In this document: positions 53,515 to 63,027 of the stretch, in pieces
Position numbering within the stretch: position 1 is the stretch's first letter
Layout of the letters: each line of letters opens with the position of its first letter
Assembly (NCBI GenBank): GCA_037968995.1
Contig: JBBKWP010000178.1
Location: 1 to 64,000, forward strand
DNA length: 64,000 nucleotides
Reading direction: 5' to 3'
Origin: JAEXNA01 sp037968995
GTDB taxonomy: Bacteria > Vulcanimicrobiota > Xenobia > Xenobiales > JADMJV01
The notes under the pieces: model-generated
What the model saw: only the letters and a program-made list of their open reading frames with translations
Databases searched by the model: none
What the model was told of the DNA's origin: nothing
Made by a program: the position numbers and the translations under genes

Positions 53515-54978
53515 TCAGTCGTTGGCGCCTGCTCTGATGAGTAACATTTCGCGGTCGACGAGAGAATTTAAGCCGCCCATTCCGTCTGGTTCGCAGTAGG
53601 GATTGTGGCGGTCTTCCTCCCAGGTTGCGCCGTCGTAGAGAAACTTGTAGGCCCGCTTTTCGGCATCCGCCATAGGGAGATCGATACTATGGGACCACAC
53701 GCCTTTTCCGTTGTCGATCATCAGATGCGGCTTCCATTGCGTAAAGTCTCCGGCAATCTCCACCTTTTTCGCCCCCGTATGATATAGGCGGAAAATGAGG
53801 GTGTCGGCTTCCCGACTCGGGCCTAGAACCGTGTTCAAGACTTGATGGTTCTCGTCGGCGGCCACGTCATAGGCCTCGTAGGCGCGCAGAACCCCGCGTC
53901 CCTGGCGCTCTCGAGAGGCATTAGGGAGACGTCGGCTGGTTTGCAGCAAGATACGACGGACTTCCGCTGGGGTCAGTTCGGGGCGAAGTTCCAGAAGCTG
54001 AGCGATGGTGCCTGACACCAGGGGGGCCGCCACGGATGTCCCGTCGGCGTGCTCATAGTAGGTCCCTACGACTTTTTGCCCAGCGGCTTGTCCCAGCAAC
54101 TCATTCACGCGATCTTCGGGGCTCGATTTCAAATAGGAGTCGGGAAGTTGCGCTTGAGCGACCAAGGCTTCATCGTCGAGTTCAGGATGAGCTAGAAGGA
54201 AGGCGATGGCGGCGGCTCTTTTTTGCTGTGGGGTTCCAGGCAAGATGGGAGAGGCTACCAGGGCCGAAGGGGCGATAAGGTCGGGTTTGAGGATACGGTC
54301 GGGAGTGAAGCCAAAGTCGGAGTGGAACATCTCGTCGCAGTGGTCGAAATATCCGCCGACCGTGATGGCCTCCTTGCACTTTGCCGGACTACCCACCTCG
54401 CCTCCACTATTTCCGGCGGCCACTACCACGCACAGGCCGGCTTCCGTACAACGCTTGATCCAGGTGTCCACCAGTGAGTCTTCGCTTTTGCGGTTTTCTT
54501 CGCCGACTCCGAGGGAGATGTTGACTACTCGGATATTGAGTTCATCCTTGTTTTCAAGGACCCAGCGTAATGCCTTAGCGATGTTGTGAGGGCGAATAGA
54601 GAACGCTTCCCCCACCTTAAGAAGGACGAGGTCCGAACGATAGGCAGGACCGCGGTAGAGCCCTTGGCTCAGAAATCCGTTTCCGGCTGCGATCACCGAG
54701 GTCATGGTTCCGTGCCAGTTTCCGATGTCGGTCCGCCCGTCGAGGGGCTCTTGGTCGAGGGTCAGGTCGTGATGGGCCAAAATACGGCAGGTCGGAAAAA
54801 GAAGGTCGGGATGCGGATAAAAACCCGCATCGAGGATCGCTATGGTTACGCCTCGTCCTGCGGCTTTGCGGGGCGAGTTCAAGCGTACCAGAGAGGGAGA
54901 CACCCAATCTCTCACATAGGTCCAACGAGACGGTTCGTTGATGAGTGGCGCAACGATGCTACCGTAGGTCCGATTCAC
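53515..54978 (-). CDS. Subtilisin-like (S8) serine protease with C-terminal CBM48/AMPK-type domain
   Basis: 487 residues from GTG 54978. Catalytic triad: Asp50 (IAILDAGFYPHPDL), His89 (NWHGTMTSVIAAGN), Ser315 (ADGTSVAAPLVSG); oxyanion Asn190 (VVVAAGNSGG). No signal peptide or propeptide is evident, so it may act in the cytoplasm or be exported without a standard signal. From residue ~405 to the end the sequence (LIFRLYHTGAKKVEIAGDFT, YKFLYDGATWEEDRHNPY) fits an early-set glycogen-binding (CBM48/AMPK1) domain. The DRHNP ending is typical of these modules. Overlapping start regions with a divergent pilin gene suggest shared regulatory sequence. Confidence 0.9.
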   Translation of the reverse strand: MNRTYGSIVAPLINEPSRWTYVRDWVSPSLVRLNSPRKAAGRGVTIAILDAGFYPHPDLLFPTCRILAHHDLTLDQEPLDGRTDIGNWHGTMTSVIAAGNGFLSQGLYRGPAYRSDLVLLKVGEAFSIRPHNIAKALRWVLENKDELNIRVVNISLGVGEENRKSEDSLVDTWIKRCTEAGLCVVVAAGNSGGEVGSPAKCKEAITVGGYFDHCDEMFHSDFGFTPDRILKPDLIAPSALVASPILPGTPQQKRAAAIAFLLAHPELDDEALVAQAQLPDSYLKSSPEDRVNELLGQAAGQKVVGTYYEHADGTSVAAPLVSGTIAQLLELRPELTPAEVRRILLQTSRRLPNASRERQGRGVLRAYEAYDVAADENHQVLNTVLGPSREADTLIFRLYHTGAKKVEIAGDFTQWKPHLMIDNGKGVWSHSIDLPMADAEKRAYKFLYDGATWEEDRHNPYCEPDGMGGLNSLVDREMLLIRAGAND

Positions 54979-55047
54979 AGCTACCGATACCCCATCTCAC
55001 CGAACTTCAACCATGTCTTCATGGAAACTTTCTGCTATAGTTCTAGG

Positions 55048-56898
55048 ATGAAAGAGCGTGGAGCCGCCCTACCATCTGTCCTGGCCCTAGTCGCTGCCAT
55101 CCTAGTGATTGGACTGGCGATGGGGAGTCTATCGACCTTGTCGCTGCAATTCAACCGGCGCCAACTCGAGGGGATACGCTCAGAAATGGCGGCCCGCAGC
55201 GCGTTGGCGACCTTGGTGGCCAAGCTTTACAAGGCCGACACCGAGGGCACCTTGAATCCCTTGAAACCGGAAGCAACAAGTGTCGCGGACCTTTTCCCCG
55301 CGGGACTTGAGGTGCGGGAGGGTGACTACACAGTTTCCATTCATTTCGGCGGGGAGGTCGGATTCTCCAGCGACAATTTAGTGGGCGATGCGCCCAGGAC
55401 AGGCTGGCCGGATAGTGATGATGTGCCGCGAGTTCCGCCTTATTCTTTAGACGTTATTCTCAATGTCGCCGGGCCTTCCTCAAGTGAGAGATACCGCGCC
55501 GGGCTGAAGCGTGTCTGGCCTTACGCACTGTACACCACCTTGGGTCCTATCACGCTGATGGGTCAGCCGAAACATCAGCCGACTTTGAGTTTCCCGAGTC
55601 CTACCACCGTCAAGGGCGATGTTTACACCTCGTGGCACGGCAACGAGGCCAACGGAGGGACTCAGGTCACGGGATACGGTTTGGGGCTGCTGAAAAATCC
55701 GTCGGATCTCCTAGCCAACCTTGAGGCTAGGGCCGGCTACCAACCTCAGAGGAAGCCTGACTATCCTTTAATCATCGGAATGCCCGTCGGATACAACGCG
55801 CCACAAACACCGACCAACATCCACGCCTCGTCGACGGATACTGAGAAATTCTATTTTTACGACAACGGACGCGTACCCCACGATCTCGGAGAGTCGGAGG
55901 ACGACCCCACATTTTCCCCCGGACCTCCACAATTTCACGATATCGGTAATACCCTTGACGGTGATTTCTTGTACGAACATGACTTGGACCTGGAACTTGA
56001 GCCCTTCCTAGTTCCGGCTGTCTGGCGGAACGGCCAGGGAGTACCAGATGAACTTCCTGGGCGCGACAACTTCATGCTTGGGTCCACACACATTCGCCGC
56101 GGTCTGGCGTTGGATCCCTTGGCCGAGATCACCGAGGGGCAAGGCGCGCCTGCTTCGACCTTTGAAAGCGCTGATTTCACTCCCTTGAATCTCCCGCATC
56201 CCGCCCCAGAACTGCTGACGGCCTACCAGTTGAACCCGCTTGATGTCGCTTTCGACGAGAACGAGGCGGGCGACCCTCCCTTCTTACTTGACAAGGATCT
56301 GGTCTTGACGCCCAACGAGAATTCCACGACGCTTACCCCGGGAGATGGTGGAACGCACTTTGTCATCCACGGCTCGGTTTCGAATCGTCAAGTGGTATAC
56401 AACAAGGTGCCCGGACCGTCGGGAAGCCCGCCCGGACTCTATGTTCACGAGGTGCTTGCCGGCATGAAGCTCCAAGACGTCGTGTTGCACGTCGAAGGCG
56501 ACTTGGACTTAGGGGCGACAGCCTTTGAGCCTGCGGGCGCGGGAGACGAGGATGGTAAGGGGATCGAGATCAGCGGTGCCGGAGCAACCTTGATTGTCGA
56601 CGGAAAGCTGATCCTGGGAAATGCCACCATCAACGCTGAGGACCAAGGGTTCGTTGTATACGCCAGAGACATCGTCTTAAAGGGTGGAGGAAACTTCTTC
56701 GGGCTCATGATAGCGGAGAATTCCATCTCGATCCTGTCCCAGGATGGCAATCCACTGACAATTCACGGCGCTCTACTGTGTGGTGGAACCGGCGGGATCA
56801 TTGTGCGAGGAGCCGAGTTAAAACACGATTCACGCTATCTCAAGTCGATCAACGGGGCCGGAGATTTCGTTATGACATCCTGGAAAAAACTCCCTTAG
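55048..56898 (+). CDS. PilX-like minor pilin with large C-terminal domain
   Basis: About 616 residues. The N-terminus MKERGAALPSVLALVAAIL, then IGLAMGSLSTLSLQFNRRQ, resembles PilX/GspK-type pilins: positive charges, Gly, then a long hydrophobic helix without the usual Glu5. The rest is long for a pilin: a linker region with YPLIIGMPVGYNAP and a repeat-rich beta part (FVIHGSVSNRQVVYNKVPG, VVLHVEGDLDLG, LIVDGKLILGNATINAEDQG), which looks like a right-handed beta-helix. A further upstream start would overlap the divergent subtilase by 350 bases and is unlikely. Pilus tip or cell-surface role inferred; no adhesion motif seen. Confidence 0.65.
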   Translation: MKERGAALPSVLALVAAILVIGLAMGSLSTLSLQFNRRQLEGIRSEMAARSALATLVAKLYKADTEGTLNPLKPEATSVADLFPAGLEVREGDYTVSIHFGGEVGFSSDNLVGDAPRTGWPDSDDVPRVPPYSLDVILNVAGPSSSERYRAGLKRVWPYALYTTLGPITLMGQPKHQPTLSFPSPTTVKGDVYTSWHGNEANGGTQVTGYGLGLLKNPSDLLANLEARAGYQPQRKPDYPLIIGMPVGYNAPQTPTNIHASSTDTEKFYFYDNGRVPHDLGESEDDPTFSPGPPQFHDIGNTLDGDFLYEHDLDLELEPFLVPAVWRNGQGVPDELPGRDNFMLGSTHIRRGLALDPLAEITEGQGAPASTFESADFTPLNLPHPAPELLTAYQLNPLDVAFDENEAGDPPFLLDKDLVLTPNENSTTLTPGDGGTHFVIHGSVSNRQVVYNKVPGPSGSPPGLYVHEVLAGMKLQDVVLHVEGDLDLGATAFEPAGAGDEDGKGIEISGAGATLIVDGKLILGNATINAEDQGFVVYARDIVLKGGGNFFGLMIAENSISILSQDGNPLTIHGALLCGGTGGIIVRGAELKHDSRYLKSINGAGDFVMTSWKKLP

Positions 56899-56911
56899 CA
56901 ATCGAAGCCCC

Positions 56912-57622
56912 CTAGGAGCCTTCGAAAATGGAGTCTGCAAGACCTCGATTGAGTTGATGACCGCTGAAACGGAGTTGGGCTTGACCTGAGAGTTTGAAAT
57001 CTCGAAGGGTGACGTCTCCCAGTACGCTCTCCAGAAGGCTGACCCCGTCCTTTTCCAGGTATGCGAAGCGAAGCAGTACGCTGCCTCCGTCCTTATAGTA
57101 GGTGTCTTGCCGAGTGATTCTCCAGTTGGAAGAGTCGACGCGAGTATTGATGGAGTGCGTTTTGGAGTCAAGGTTTTTTGGCGTGAAAACGAGTGAGTAG
57201 AAGTGGGTGTCGCCTTCAGCCAACGGGCCGATCACCTTGGCCTCATATTTTTCGAGACTTGGCAGTTTCCAACTGAACATGCTCGGCAAACTCTTGAGGT
57301 ACGAAGGTGCGTCCGGAAAATCGAGACGATGCTTGTCTGGCTTCTTGAAAAAGTATGTTCCGTGGAGTGTATCTCGGTAAGGAATGATACCCATAATGAC
57401 TTGAAAGCCGAAATCCGCGTCGGCCTGGAGATCGGTCACCGCATCGCGGGCTTTCTCAATCTGATGAGTCACCTGGTTGAGGGTCAGGCTTTGAGCAGAA
57501 GAGGGCTGAGATTGGAGGCAGAACCCCGCAAGGATCACCAGCAGGAGAGACCGGCTGAGAGATTTTTTGTTTTGAGTCGATCGGGTCAAAGGTCCATCAC
57601 TTTCTCGGTATTCTAGAGTCAA
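56912..57622 (-). CDS. LolA-like periplasmic lipoprotein-carrier family protein
   Basis: 236 residues with a signal peptide (SLSRSLLLVILAGFCLQSQPSSA). The mature part begins LNQVTHQIEKARDAVTDLQA, followed by a half-barrel of strands (TLHGTYFFKKPDKHRLDFPD, FYSLVFTPKNLDSKTHSINT, TYYKDGGSVLLRFAYLEKDG). The order and the 'phi-x-G-x-hhhxxPxxhRhdf' strand fit the LolA/LppX/outer-membrane lipoprotein-sorting superfamily. LolA carries lipoproteins across the periplasm, but paralogues of this type may carry other lipids. TTG 57622 is used; TTG 57589 would give a shorter n-region. Adjacent dinG on the same strand. Confidence 0.7.
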   Translation of the reverse strand: MTLEYRESDGPLTRSTQNKKSLSRSLLLVILAGFCLQSQPSSAQSLTLNQVTHQIEKARDAVTDLQADADFGFQVIMGIIPYRDTLHGTYFFKKPDKHRLDFPDAPSYLKSLPSMFSWKLPSLEKYEAKVIGPLAEGDTHFYSLVFTPKNLDSKTHSINTRVDSSNWRITRQDTYYKDGGSVLLRFAYLEKDGVSLLESVLGDVTLRDFKLSGQAQLRFSGHQLNRGLADSIFEGS

Positions 57623-57634
57623 CCGCTCTGTTTG

Positions 57635-59710
57635 TTATACGTTGCGAAATAGATGTCGTTCGGCCCAAGCTAGCGCGCTTTCCACCAGCGCCGCGGCGGA
57701 CTCTTTGACGGCCAGTTCGCAGGGGAGTTGACGTTGGAGTTTCTTGCCGTACCATTTGTCGCATATTCTGGGATCCAAGATCAAAAAGATTCCCTTATCT
57801 TCTGAGTGTCGGAGAAGGCGACCGAAGCCTTGCTTGAGTTTGAGCGCGGTCAGGGGAAGGCTGAGTTCGTCAAAAGGACGTCCTCCAAGTTCTTCGATTC
57901 GGCGACAACGAGCCGCGAAGAGAGGGTCGCTTGGGACCGGAAAGGGTAGACGTGTAAGAACCACGCAGGAAAGGCGTTCGCCCGGAATATCGACTCCTTC
58001 CCAGAATGTGTCGACGCCGATCAAGAGATGTTGCCCTGGAGAAGCGAACCTTTTCAAAAGTTGGGCTGGAGGAGCGCTCCCCTGAACTAAAAGTTCGATG
58101 CCGTGGTATGCTAAGGGATCTCTCAGGAGTTGAGCGTACTCCTTCACTCTCCGGTGACTGGTCGTAAGGAGGAAGGTTCGTCCCTCCAATCCGACGACCA
58201 GGGATTCGAGCGGTTCCCGGAGGCTGCTGGGGAACGTGGGATCAGACGGTTCGACCCCTCCTCGTGCCAGGCCAACAAAAACGGATTGGGAATGGTCAAA
58301 GGGCGAAGGGAGAACTAATTCCTGGGTCCGTTCCGAGCCAAAACCAGTTCGGGCCAGAAAAAAGTCGAAGGAGTTGTGGACTCTGAGGCTGGCCGAGGTG
58401 ACAATAGTCGTTGGGAAGTGGTCAAAGAGTTCTGCGTTTAAGGCTTGGGAATTGTCCACTGGACGGGCTAGAAGGGCGGGAGCCTCCAGATCGCATAAGA
58501 AGACCCAGTCCGGGTGCTCTGCTTTGAGGAGAAACTCTAGTTCGCTGGCCAAGCTGCGAAGATTCCGGGAGAGCCTGTCCAGGTCGGGCGGCGCGTTCAT
58601 CGGCGTAATACTTTCATAATCGCGGCAAAGATCGCTGATCTCGCTCACCATCTGTTCGAGGGCGAAGGCGAGTTCCGACGCGACGTTCGCGCTCCGCTCA
58701 CCGACTCCAGTCAGAAGAACGTCTAAGGAACAAAACTGTTGAGCCGCCAAACTTTCTCTCATGAACCCTATTTCTTGGAGCAGCTCGGACGCTAGGGTTG
58801 CAAGGGTTGCCAGTTCCATAGTGACGGAGCGGTCAAATCTGGCGATGAAATCCATCATCTCGGATTCGGGGAGGTGCGACAAGAGAAGAAATCTCAGGGC
58901 GTCGAGTCTGCCCTGCAGCGGAGCGTTGAGAACAGACATGAAGCGGTCCCGGTCCACTTTGACCGTAAGATGATCGGTGGCGGCCTCATCGAGTCGGTGC
59001 GCCTCATCAAGGACGAGAACATCGCTCGCCGGCAGCAAGCTTCCTCCCTCACGTCGGAGACGCAAGTCGGAAAGTAAGAAAGCGTGATTGGTTAAGATGA
59101 TATCAGCGCTTTCCAACTCCTTGCGTTCGGCGAACAGTCCGCATCGAGAGAAATAGGGGCACTGTTGCTTTTCACAGTCTAAAGGATCGGCCTGAACTCG
59201 ATTCCAGATCTTGGGAGAGATGTCCACGGACTGCCGATGGATATTCCCCTGGTGACGGTCGGCGAGACTTTTGAGCCTAGAAAGATCGGGTCCCAGTTCT
59301 CGAGTCAGGTCCTCCGAAGGCTCTTCGACTTTGCGCAGGCAAAGATAGTTGGACCAACCTCGTGCTTGTACAACCTTGCGGGGTGACGCCAGTCTCTCTT
59401 GAAGGAGTGGGAATTCCTTCGTCATCAATTGATGTTGAAGTTGAAGGGTTTTGGTGGCGATGACCGCGGGGCGTCCTTCGACGGATTCTCTCAGCAGTAG
59501 CGGCACAAGATAGGCCATCGACTTGCCGGTGCCAGTTTCCGCTTCGATGGCGAGTCTCTGCCGTGATTGGATGGCAGACGCCACTGCCTCGGCCATGTCT
59601 AATTGTGACCTTCTGGCTTCAAATCCCGGCAAGGGAGAAAGTTCTTCCTCGAAAAACTTTTGTACCAGTGTTCGAAGGTCGAGGGGCTGAGGCGTCGAGG
59701 GGGATTCCAC
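57635..59710 (-). CDS. dinG: DinG-family ATP-dependent DNA helicase
   Basis: 691 residues from GTG 59710. SF2 XPD-like helicase: Walker A AIEAETGTGKS (residues 54-64), iron-sulfur cysteines Cys124, Cys179, Cys184, Cys190, DEAH box VLDEAHRL at 234-241, and C-terminal motifs including FLLTTSHRRV, IGVDTFWEGVDIPGE, QGFGRLLRHSEDKG and LDPRI. Unwinds 5'-3' and resolves R-loops and D-loops. Exonuclease-fused forms exist in Firmicutes, but this one has no N-terminal exonuclease domain. Could equally be named yoaA, the paralogue. Confidence 0.9.
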   Translation of the reverse strand: MESPSTPQPLDLRTLVQKFFEEELSPLPGFEARRSQLDMAEAVASAIQSRQRLAIEAETGTGKSMAYLVPLLLRESVEGRPAVIATKTLQLQHQLMTKEFPLLQERLASPRKVVQARGWSNYLCLRKVEEPSEDLTRELGPDLSRLKSLADRHQGNIHRQSVDISPKIWNRVQADPLDCEKQQCPYFSRCGLFAERKELESADIILTNHAFLLSDLRLRREGGSLLPASDVLVLDEAHRLDEAATDHLTVKVDRDRFMSVLNAPLQGRLDALRFLLLSHLPESEMMDFIARFDRSVTMELATLATLASELLQEIGFMRESLAAQQFCSLDVLLTGVGERSANVASELAFALEQMVSEISDLCRDYESITPMNAPPDLDRLSRNLRSLASELEFLLKAEHPDWVFLCDLEAPALLARPVDNSQALNAELFDHFPTTIVTSASLRVHNSFDFFLARTGFGSERTQELVLPSPFDHSQSVFVGLARGGVEPSDPTFPSSLREPLESLVVGLEGRTFLLTTSHRRVKEYAQLLRDPLAYHGIELLVQGSAPPAQLLKRFASPGQHLLIGVDTFWEGVDIPGERLSCVVLTRLPFPVPSDPLFAARCRRIEELGGRPFDELSLPLTALKLKQGFGRLLRHSEDKGIFLILDPRICDKWYGKKLQRQLPCELAVKESAAALVESALAWAERHLFRNV

Positions 59711-59817
59711 TTAGAGATCTAGCGTGAGCGCTTAGATATTCCTGCTTTCCTTACCTTCGACTCTCATTCCGTCTTGGACGGTTTGCGACGATAGAGGTAG
59801 CGCTCCGTTCGAAGGAT

Positions 59818-59860
59818 AAAAAAAAGACCGACCTAGGCGCGGCGCCGAGGTCGGTCTTCT
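59818..59860 (-). terminator. Rho-independent terminator of pnp
   Basis: On the minus strand, AAGACCGACCT pairs with AGGTCGGTCTT around a GC-rich loop that can itself pair, and the hairpin is followed by a run of eight T. It lies 25 bases beyond the pnp stop. Confidence 0.88.
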
Positions 59861-59884
59861 GGGTCAGACGGGAATTTTTAGGTT

Positions 59885-62362
59885 CTAGTCGTCTTTGGCT
59901 TCACGAGGACGTCGCTGGCGTAGCGCGCGACGACGCGGTGCATCGCCGTCGCCGCTGTCACTTTTGGGTGCTTCTCGACGCGGGGCTCGGTCTCCGTTGG
60001 AGGTGCCGCTCTCCGAGCGAGGAGCGCGCGGTGCGCGTTCTCCGCCGCCGCTGCGTTCTCCGCCGCCGCTACGTTCTCCGCCGCCGCTGCGGCTACGTTC
60101 TCCGCCGCCACTACGATCTCGGTCGCCACCGCTACTGCGGCCACGGTCTCCGCCGCCACCTTCGCGGTCGCCGCCTCCGCTGCTGCCGCCGCGACTTTCT
60201 GCGTCAGCCATTTCTTCTTCAGAAAAGAGGCCTCGTCGGGTGAGATTGATACGACCCATGGAGTCGACTTCTTCCACCTTGACTTCGACTTCGTCGCCAA
60301 CGTTGATAACGTCTTCGACTCGCTCGACGCGGAACGGTTTGATTTTGGAGATATGGAGCAAGCCTTCTTTGCCGGGTAGAATCTCCACGAAAGCGCCAAA
60401 GTTCATAAGGCGCATGACTTTGCCTTTATACTGTTCGCCTACTTCTACATCGCGAAGTTGGTCTTCGACCATCTTGATGGCTTGGTCGACGGCATCGGAG
60501 TTGATGGCCGCGATAAAAATGCGTCCGTCATTTTCGATATCGATCTTAACACCGGTTTCAGCGATGATACGGTTAATGTTCTTACCGCCCGGGCCGATGA
60601 TCTCTTTGATTTTGTCAGGGTCGATGGTGATGGAAGTGATGCGAGGTGCGTAAGGCGACATCTTCTCGCGAGGAGATGCGATGCACTCTTCGATGACGTC
60701 GATGATGGTCAGTCGCGCTTCCTTGGCTTGCTCGAGGGCTTGGCGCATGATCTCCATGGTGATGCCCTTGAGCTTGATGTCCATCTGGAGCGCGGTGACA
60801 CCGTCACGCGTTCCGGTGACTTTGAAATCCATTCCCCCGAGATGGTCTTCGAGACCCTGAATGTCGGTCAAAACTGCGAAATCGTCATCGCGCGCCACGA
60901 GACCCATGGCGATACCACCAACGGGAGCTTTAATGGGAACGCCGGCGTCCATCAAAGCAAGTGTGCTGCCACAGGTTGAGGCCATGGAAGTGGATCCGTT
61001 CGATTCCAAGCACTCACTCACCACTCTGATGGTGTAAGGGAATTCTTGTTCATCGGGGATGACGGGTAAAAGGGCGCGTTCGGCCAAAGCTCCGTGACCA
61101 ATTTCACGTCGGCCGGGACCTCTCATGAAGCGCGCTTCACCAACTGAGAAAGGCGGGAAGTTGTACTGGTGGATGTAGCGGCGTGACGTTTCGCCAATGA
61201 TGTTGTCAAACGACTGCTCTTCGGACAGCGTTCCCAAGGTGAGTAGGGAAAGAACCTGTGTCTGTCCACGGGTGAAAAGACCGGACCCGTGGGTTCGGGG
61301 AATCATCCCGACTTTTGAACTGAGGTCGCGGATTTCGGTCGGGGTTCGACCATCGACCCGGATGCCGTCGTCGAGGATCATGTTGACCATCTCGCGGCCC
61401 TTCAGATCTTTGAAGATGTCGTTAAAGTCGGGTTTGTCCTTGTCGGCGATCAAAGCGAGGATTTCGTCCTTCTCTTTGATCTTGAGCTTCGCCACCAGGG
61501 CGCCGAACGACTCGCGAGTGATGGCGCCGAAAGCTTTATTTCGTTTCGTTTTGTCCATCATACGGATAGCTTTGGCCATATCCATTGAGAGATGCTCGTC
61601 CATCAGTTCGGTGAGCCGACTGTCGGGTGAAAGCAAAGGAAACTCGGCCTTAGGTTTACCGACTTTCTCGACCAACTCGTCGATCATGGAGATGATGGTG
61701 CGGATGGCTTGATGGGCTTCTTCGAAGGCGTCGAGAAGGAGTTCTTCTGTGACCTCGAGGGCACCGCATTCGACCATCATGATGTTGTCGCGGGTTCCAG
61801 CGACAACCAGGTCGAGTTGGCTTGTTTCCAACTCCGCTTGGGTCGGATTGATCAAAAATTCTCCATCAACATAACCGACCCGAACTCCGGCCAAAGGACC
61901 CTCAAAAGGAATCTCAGAAATGGAAAGTGCCGCGCCGGCACCAGTCAGGGCGATGACATCGGGATCGTTGTGTTCATCTACGGAAAGAACCATTCCCACG
62001 ACATGAACGTCGTTGCGGAAGCCTTCCGGAAAAAGTGGACGGATCGGACGGTCGATCAAGCGACAGGTCAGTGTCGCTCGCTCGGGGGGACGACCTTCAC
62101 GCTTGATCCAGCCACCGGGGATTTTTCCGGCGGCATACATTTTTTCGTCGTAGTCGACTGTCAAGGGGAAGAAACTCGCTCCAGGGCGAGGTTCGGCGTT
62201 GGCGGTCGCGGTGACCAGGACCATCGTTTCTCCGTAAGTCAGGAGAACGGCCCCTCCGGCTTGCTTTGCAAGTTCACCAGTCTCCATTCGGAGCATGGTC
62301 CCGCCGATTTCTCGTTCGACGACAACCTTTTCGGTTTTTTCTATTGTCGCTGTTTTACTCAT
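59885..62362 (-). CDS. pnp: Polynucleotide phosphorylase
   Basis: 825 residues, slightly longer than usual. Two RNase PH domains (VVEREIGGTMLRMETGELAK first; GIRVDGRTPTEIRDLSSKVG second, with phosphate-site TCGSTLALMDAGVPI), an alpha-helical linker, then KH (IIGPGGKNINRIIAETGVKI) and S1 (GEQYKGKVMRLMNFGAFVEI) RNA-binding domains. Degrades RNA 3'-5' phosphorolytically. The last ~110 residues are a low-complexity Gly/Ser/Arg/Glu tail (GGGERS repeats) ending in Arg-rich sequence. ATG 62362 after AAGAGAG. Downstream of rpsO as in many bacteria. Confidence 0.97.
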   Translation of the reverse strand: MSKTATIEKTEKVVVEREIGGTMLRMETGELAKQAGGAVLLTYGETMVLVTATANAEPRPGASFFPLTVDYDEKMYAAGKIPGGWIKREGRPPERATLTCRLIDRPIRPLFPEGFRNDVHVVGMVLSVDEHNDPDVIALTGAGAALSISEIPFEGPLAGVRVGYVDGEFLINPTQAELETSQLDLVVAGTRDNIMMVECGALEVTEELLLDAFEEAHQAIRTIISMIDELVEKVGKPKAEFPLLSPDSRLTELMDEHLSMDMAKAIRMMDKTKRNKAFGAITRESFGALVAKLKIKEKDEILALIADKDKPDFNDIFKDLKGREMVNMILDDGIRVDGRTPTEIRDLSSKVGMIPRTHGSGLFTRGQTQVLSLLTLGTLSEEQSFDNIIGETSRRYIHQYNFPPFSVGEARFMRGPGRREIGHGALAERALLPVIPDEQEFPYTIRVVSECLESNGSTSMASTCGSTLALMDAGVPIKAPVGGIAMGLVARDDDFAVLTDIQGLEDHLGGMDFKVTGTRDGVTALQMDIKLKGITMEIMRQALEQAKEARLTIIDVIEECIASPREKMSPYAPRITSITIDPDKIKEIIGPGGKNINRIIAETGVKIDIENDGRIFIAAINSDAVDQAIKMVEDQLRDVEVGEQYKGKVMRLMNFGAFVEILPGKEGLLHISKIKPFRVERVEDVINVGDEVEVKVEEVDSMGRINLTRRGLFSEEEMADAESRGGSSGGGDREGGGGDRGRSSGGDRDRSGGGERSRSGGGERSGGGERSGGGERAPRAPRSESGTSNGDRAPRREAPKSDSGDGDAPRRRALRQRRPREAKDD

Positions 62363-62532
62363 GTTTTTCTCTCTTACTTTTCAACCTATGAGACCGCTCC
62401 GTCGACAACTTTGCCCTCAACCCCATCGACCGGTCTCACGACACGATCGTCTGGCGACAAATGATGGGGTTGATAGGTGCCATATTTCGCTCCTAGAGCG
62501 AAAGGCTACCGTTGGCTAAGAGGACGACATAC

Positions 62533-62554
62533 AAAAAAGGCCCATGCCTGGGAC
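62533..62554 (-). terminator. Terminator or attenuator between rpsO and pnp
   Basis: On the minus strand, GG(T)CCCA pairs with TGGGCC around GGCA, with a bulged T, and is followed by six T. Sits about 67 bases beyond the rpsO stop; the remaining 170 bases up to pnp show nothing else. Confidence 0.65.
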
Positions 62555-62620
62555 CCGCCCGCGTTTAGCGTGGGAGAGTCTTGAGCGTGGACCCATGGCG
62601 ATCTTTGCGAAGTGTGGAAT

Positions 62621-62875
62621 TCAGCGCCGTATTCCGAGTTTTGCAATCAAGTCTCGGTAGCGCTTGAGGTGATTCTTCTTCAGATACTTAAGAAGACGTC
62701 GTCTCTGGCCGACCATCATGAGAAGGCCTCGTCGCGAATGGTGATCTTTCGCGTGGACTTTGAGATGTTCGGTGAGATGATTGATTCGTCCGGTCAGAAT
62801 TGCGATCTGCACGTCGGCCGAACCGGAATCTTTGTCATGAAGGCGATGCTCTTCTATGACTTCTGTTTTTACCAT
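62621..62875 (-). CDS. rpsO: 30S ribosomal protein S15
   Basis: 84 residues (usual length 88-89). Contains LTGRINHLTEHLKVHAKDHH and RRGLLMMVGQRRRLLKYLKK, matching S15 helices that bind 16S rRNA and S6/S18. The ATG at 62875 is preceded by GGAGGAAGA; a longer frame to 62992 lacks homology. Conserved rpsO-pnp order. Regulation by an S15-binding leader RNA, as in Escherichia coli, is possible but no such structure was identified. Confidence 0.96.
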   Translation of the reverse strand: MVKTEVIEEHRLHDKDSGSADVQIAILTGRINHLTEHLKVHAKDHHSRRGLLMMVGQRRRLLKYLKKNHLKRYRDLIAKLGIRR

Positions 62876-63027
62876 TCTTCCTCCAAGAGGGCTCGTGGAA
62901 CCCTTACTTATTCTTTCGCGAGCCAACGAGGGGGGTTGGAGGGCCCCGTCTGGTTCGCTCGCGAATCTGGGGCAGCATAACACCTTTGACAAGGGCTGTA
63001 AAGCGCGCGAGATGACCCACGGAATAC

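Noticed and set aside
54586..55047. Upstream extension of the PilX-like gene
   Set aside because: It overlaps the N-terminal catalytic half of the divergent subtilase and its translation lacks any domain. The pilin-like N-terminus begins at 55048.
59895..60653. Long Pro/Arg/Ser-rich plus-strand frame opposite the pnp tail
   Set aside because: A by-product of the GC-rich repeats that encode the pnp Gly/Ser/Arg tail on the other strand.
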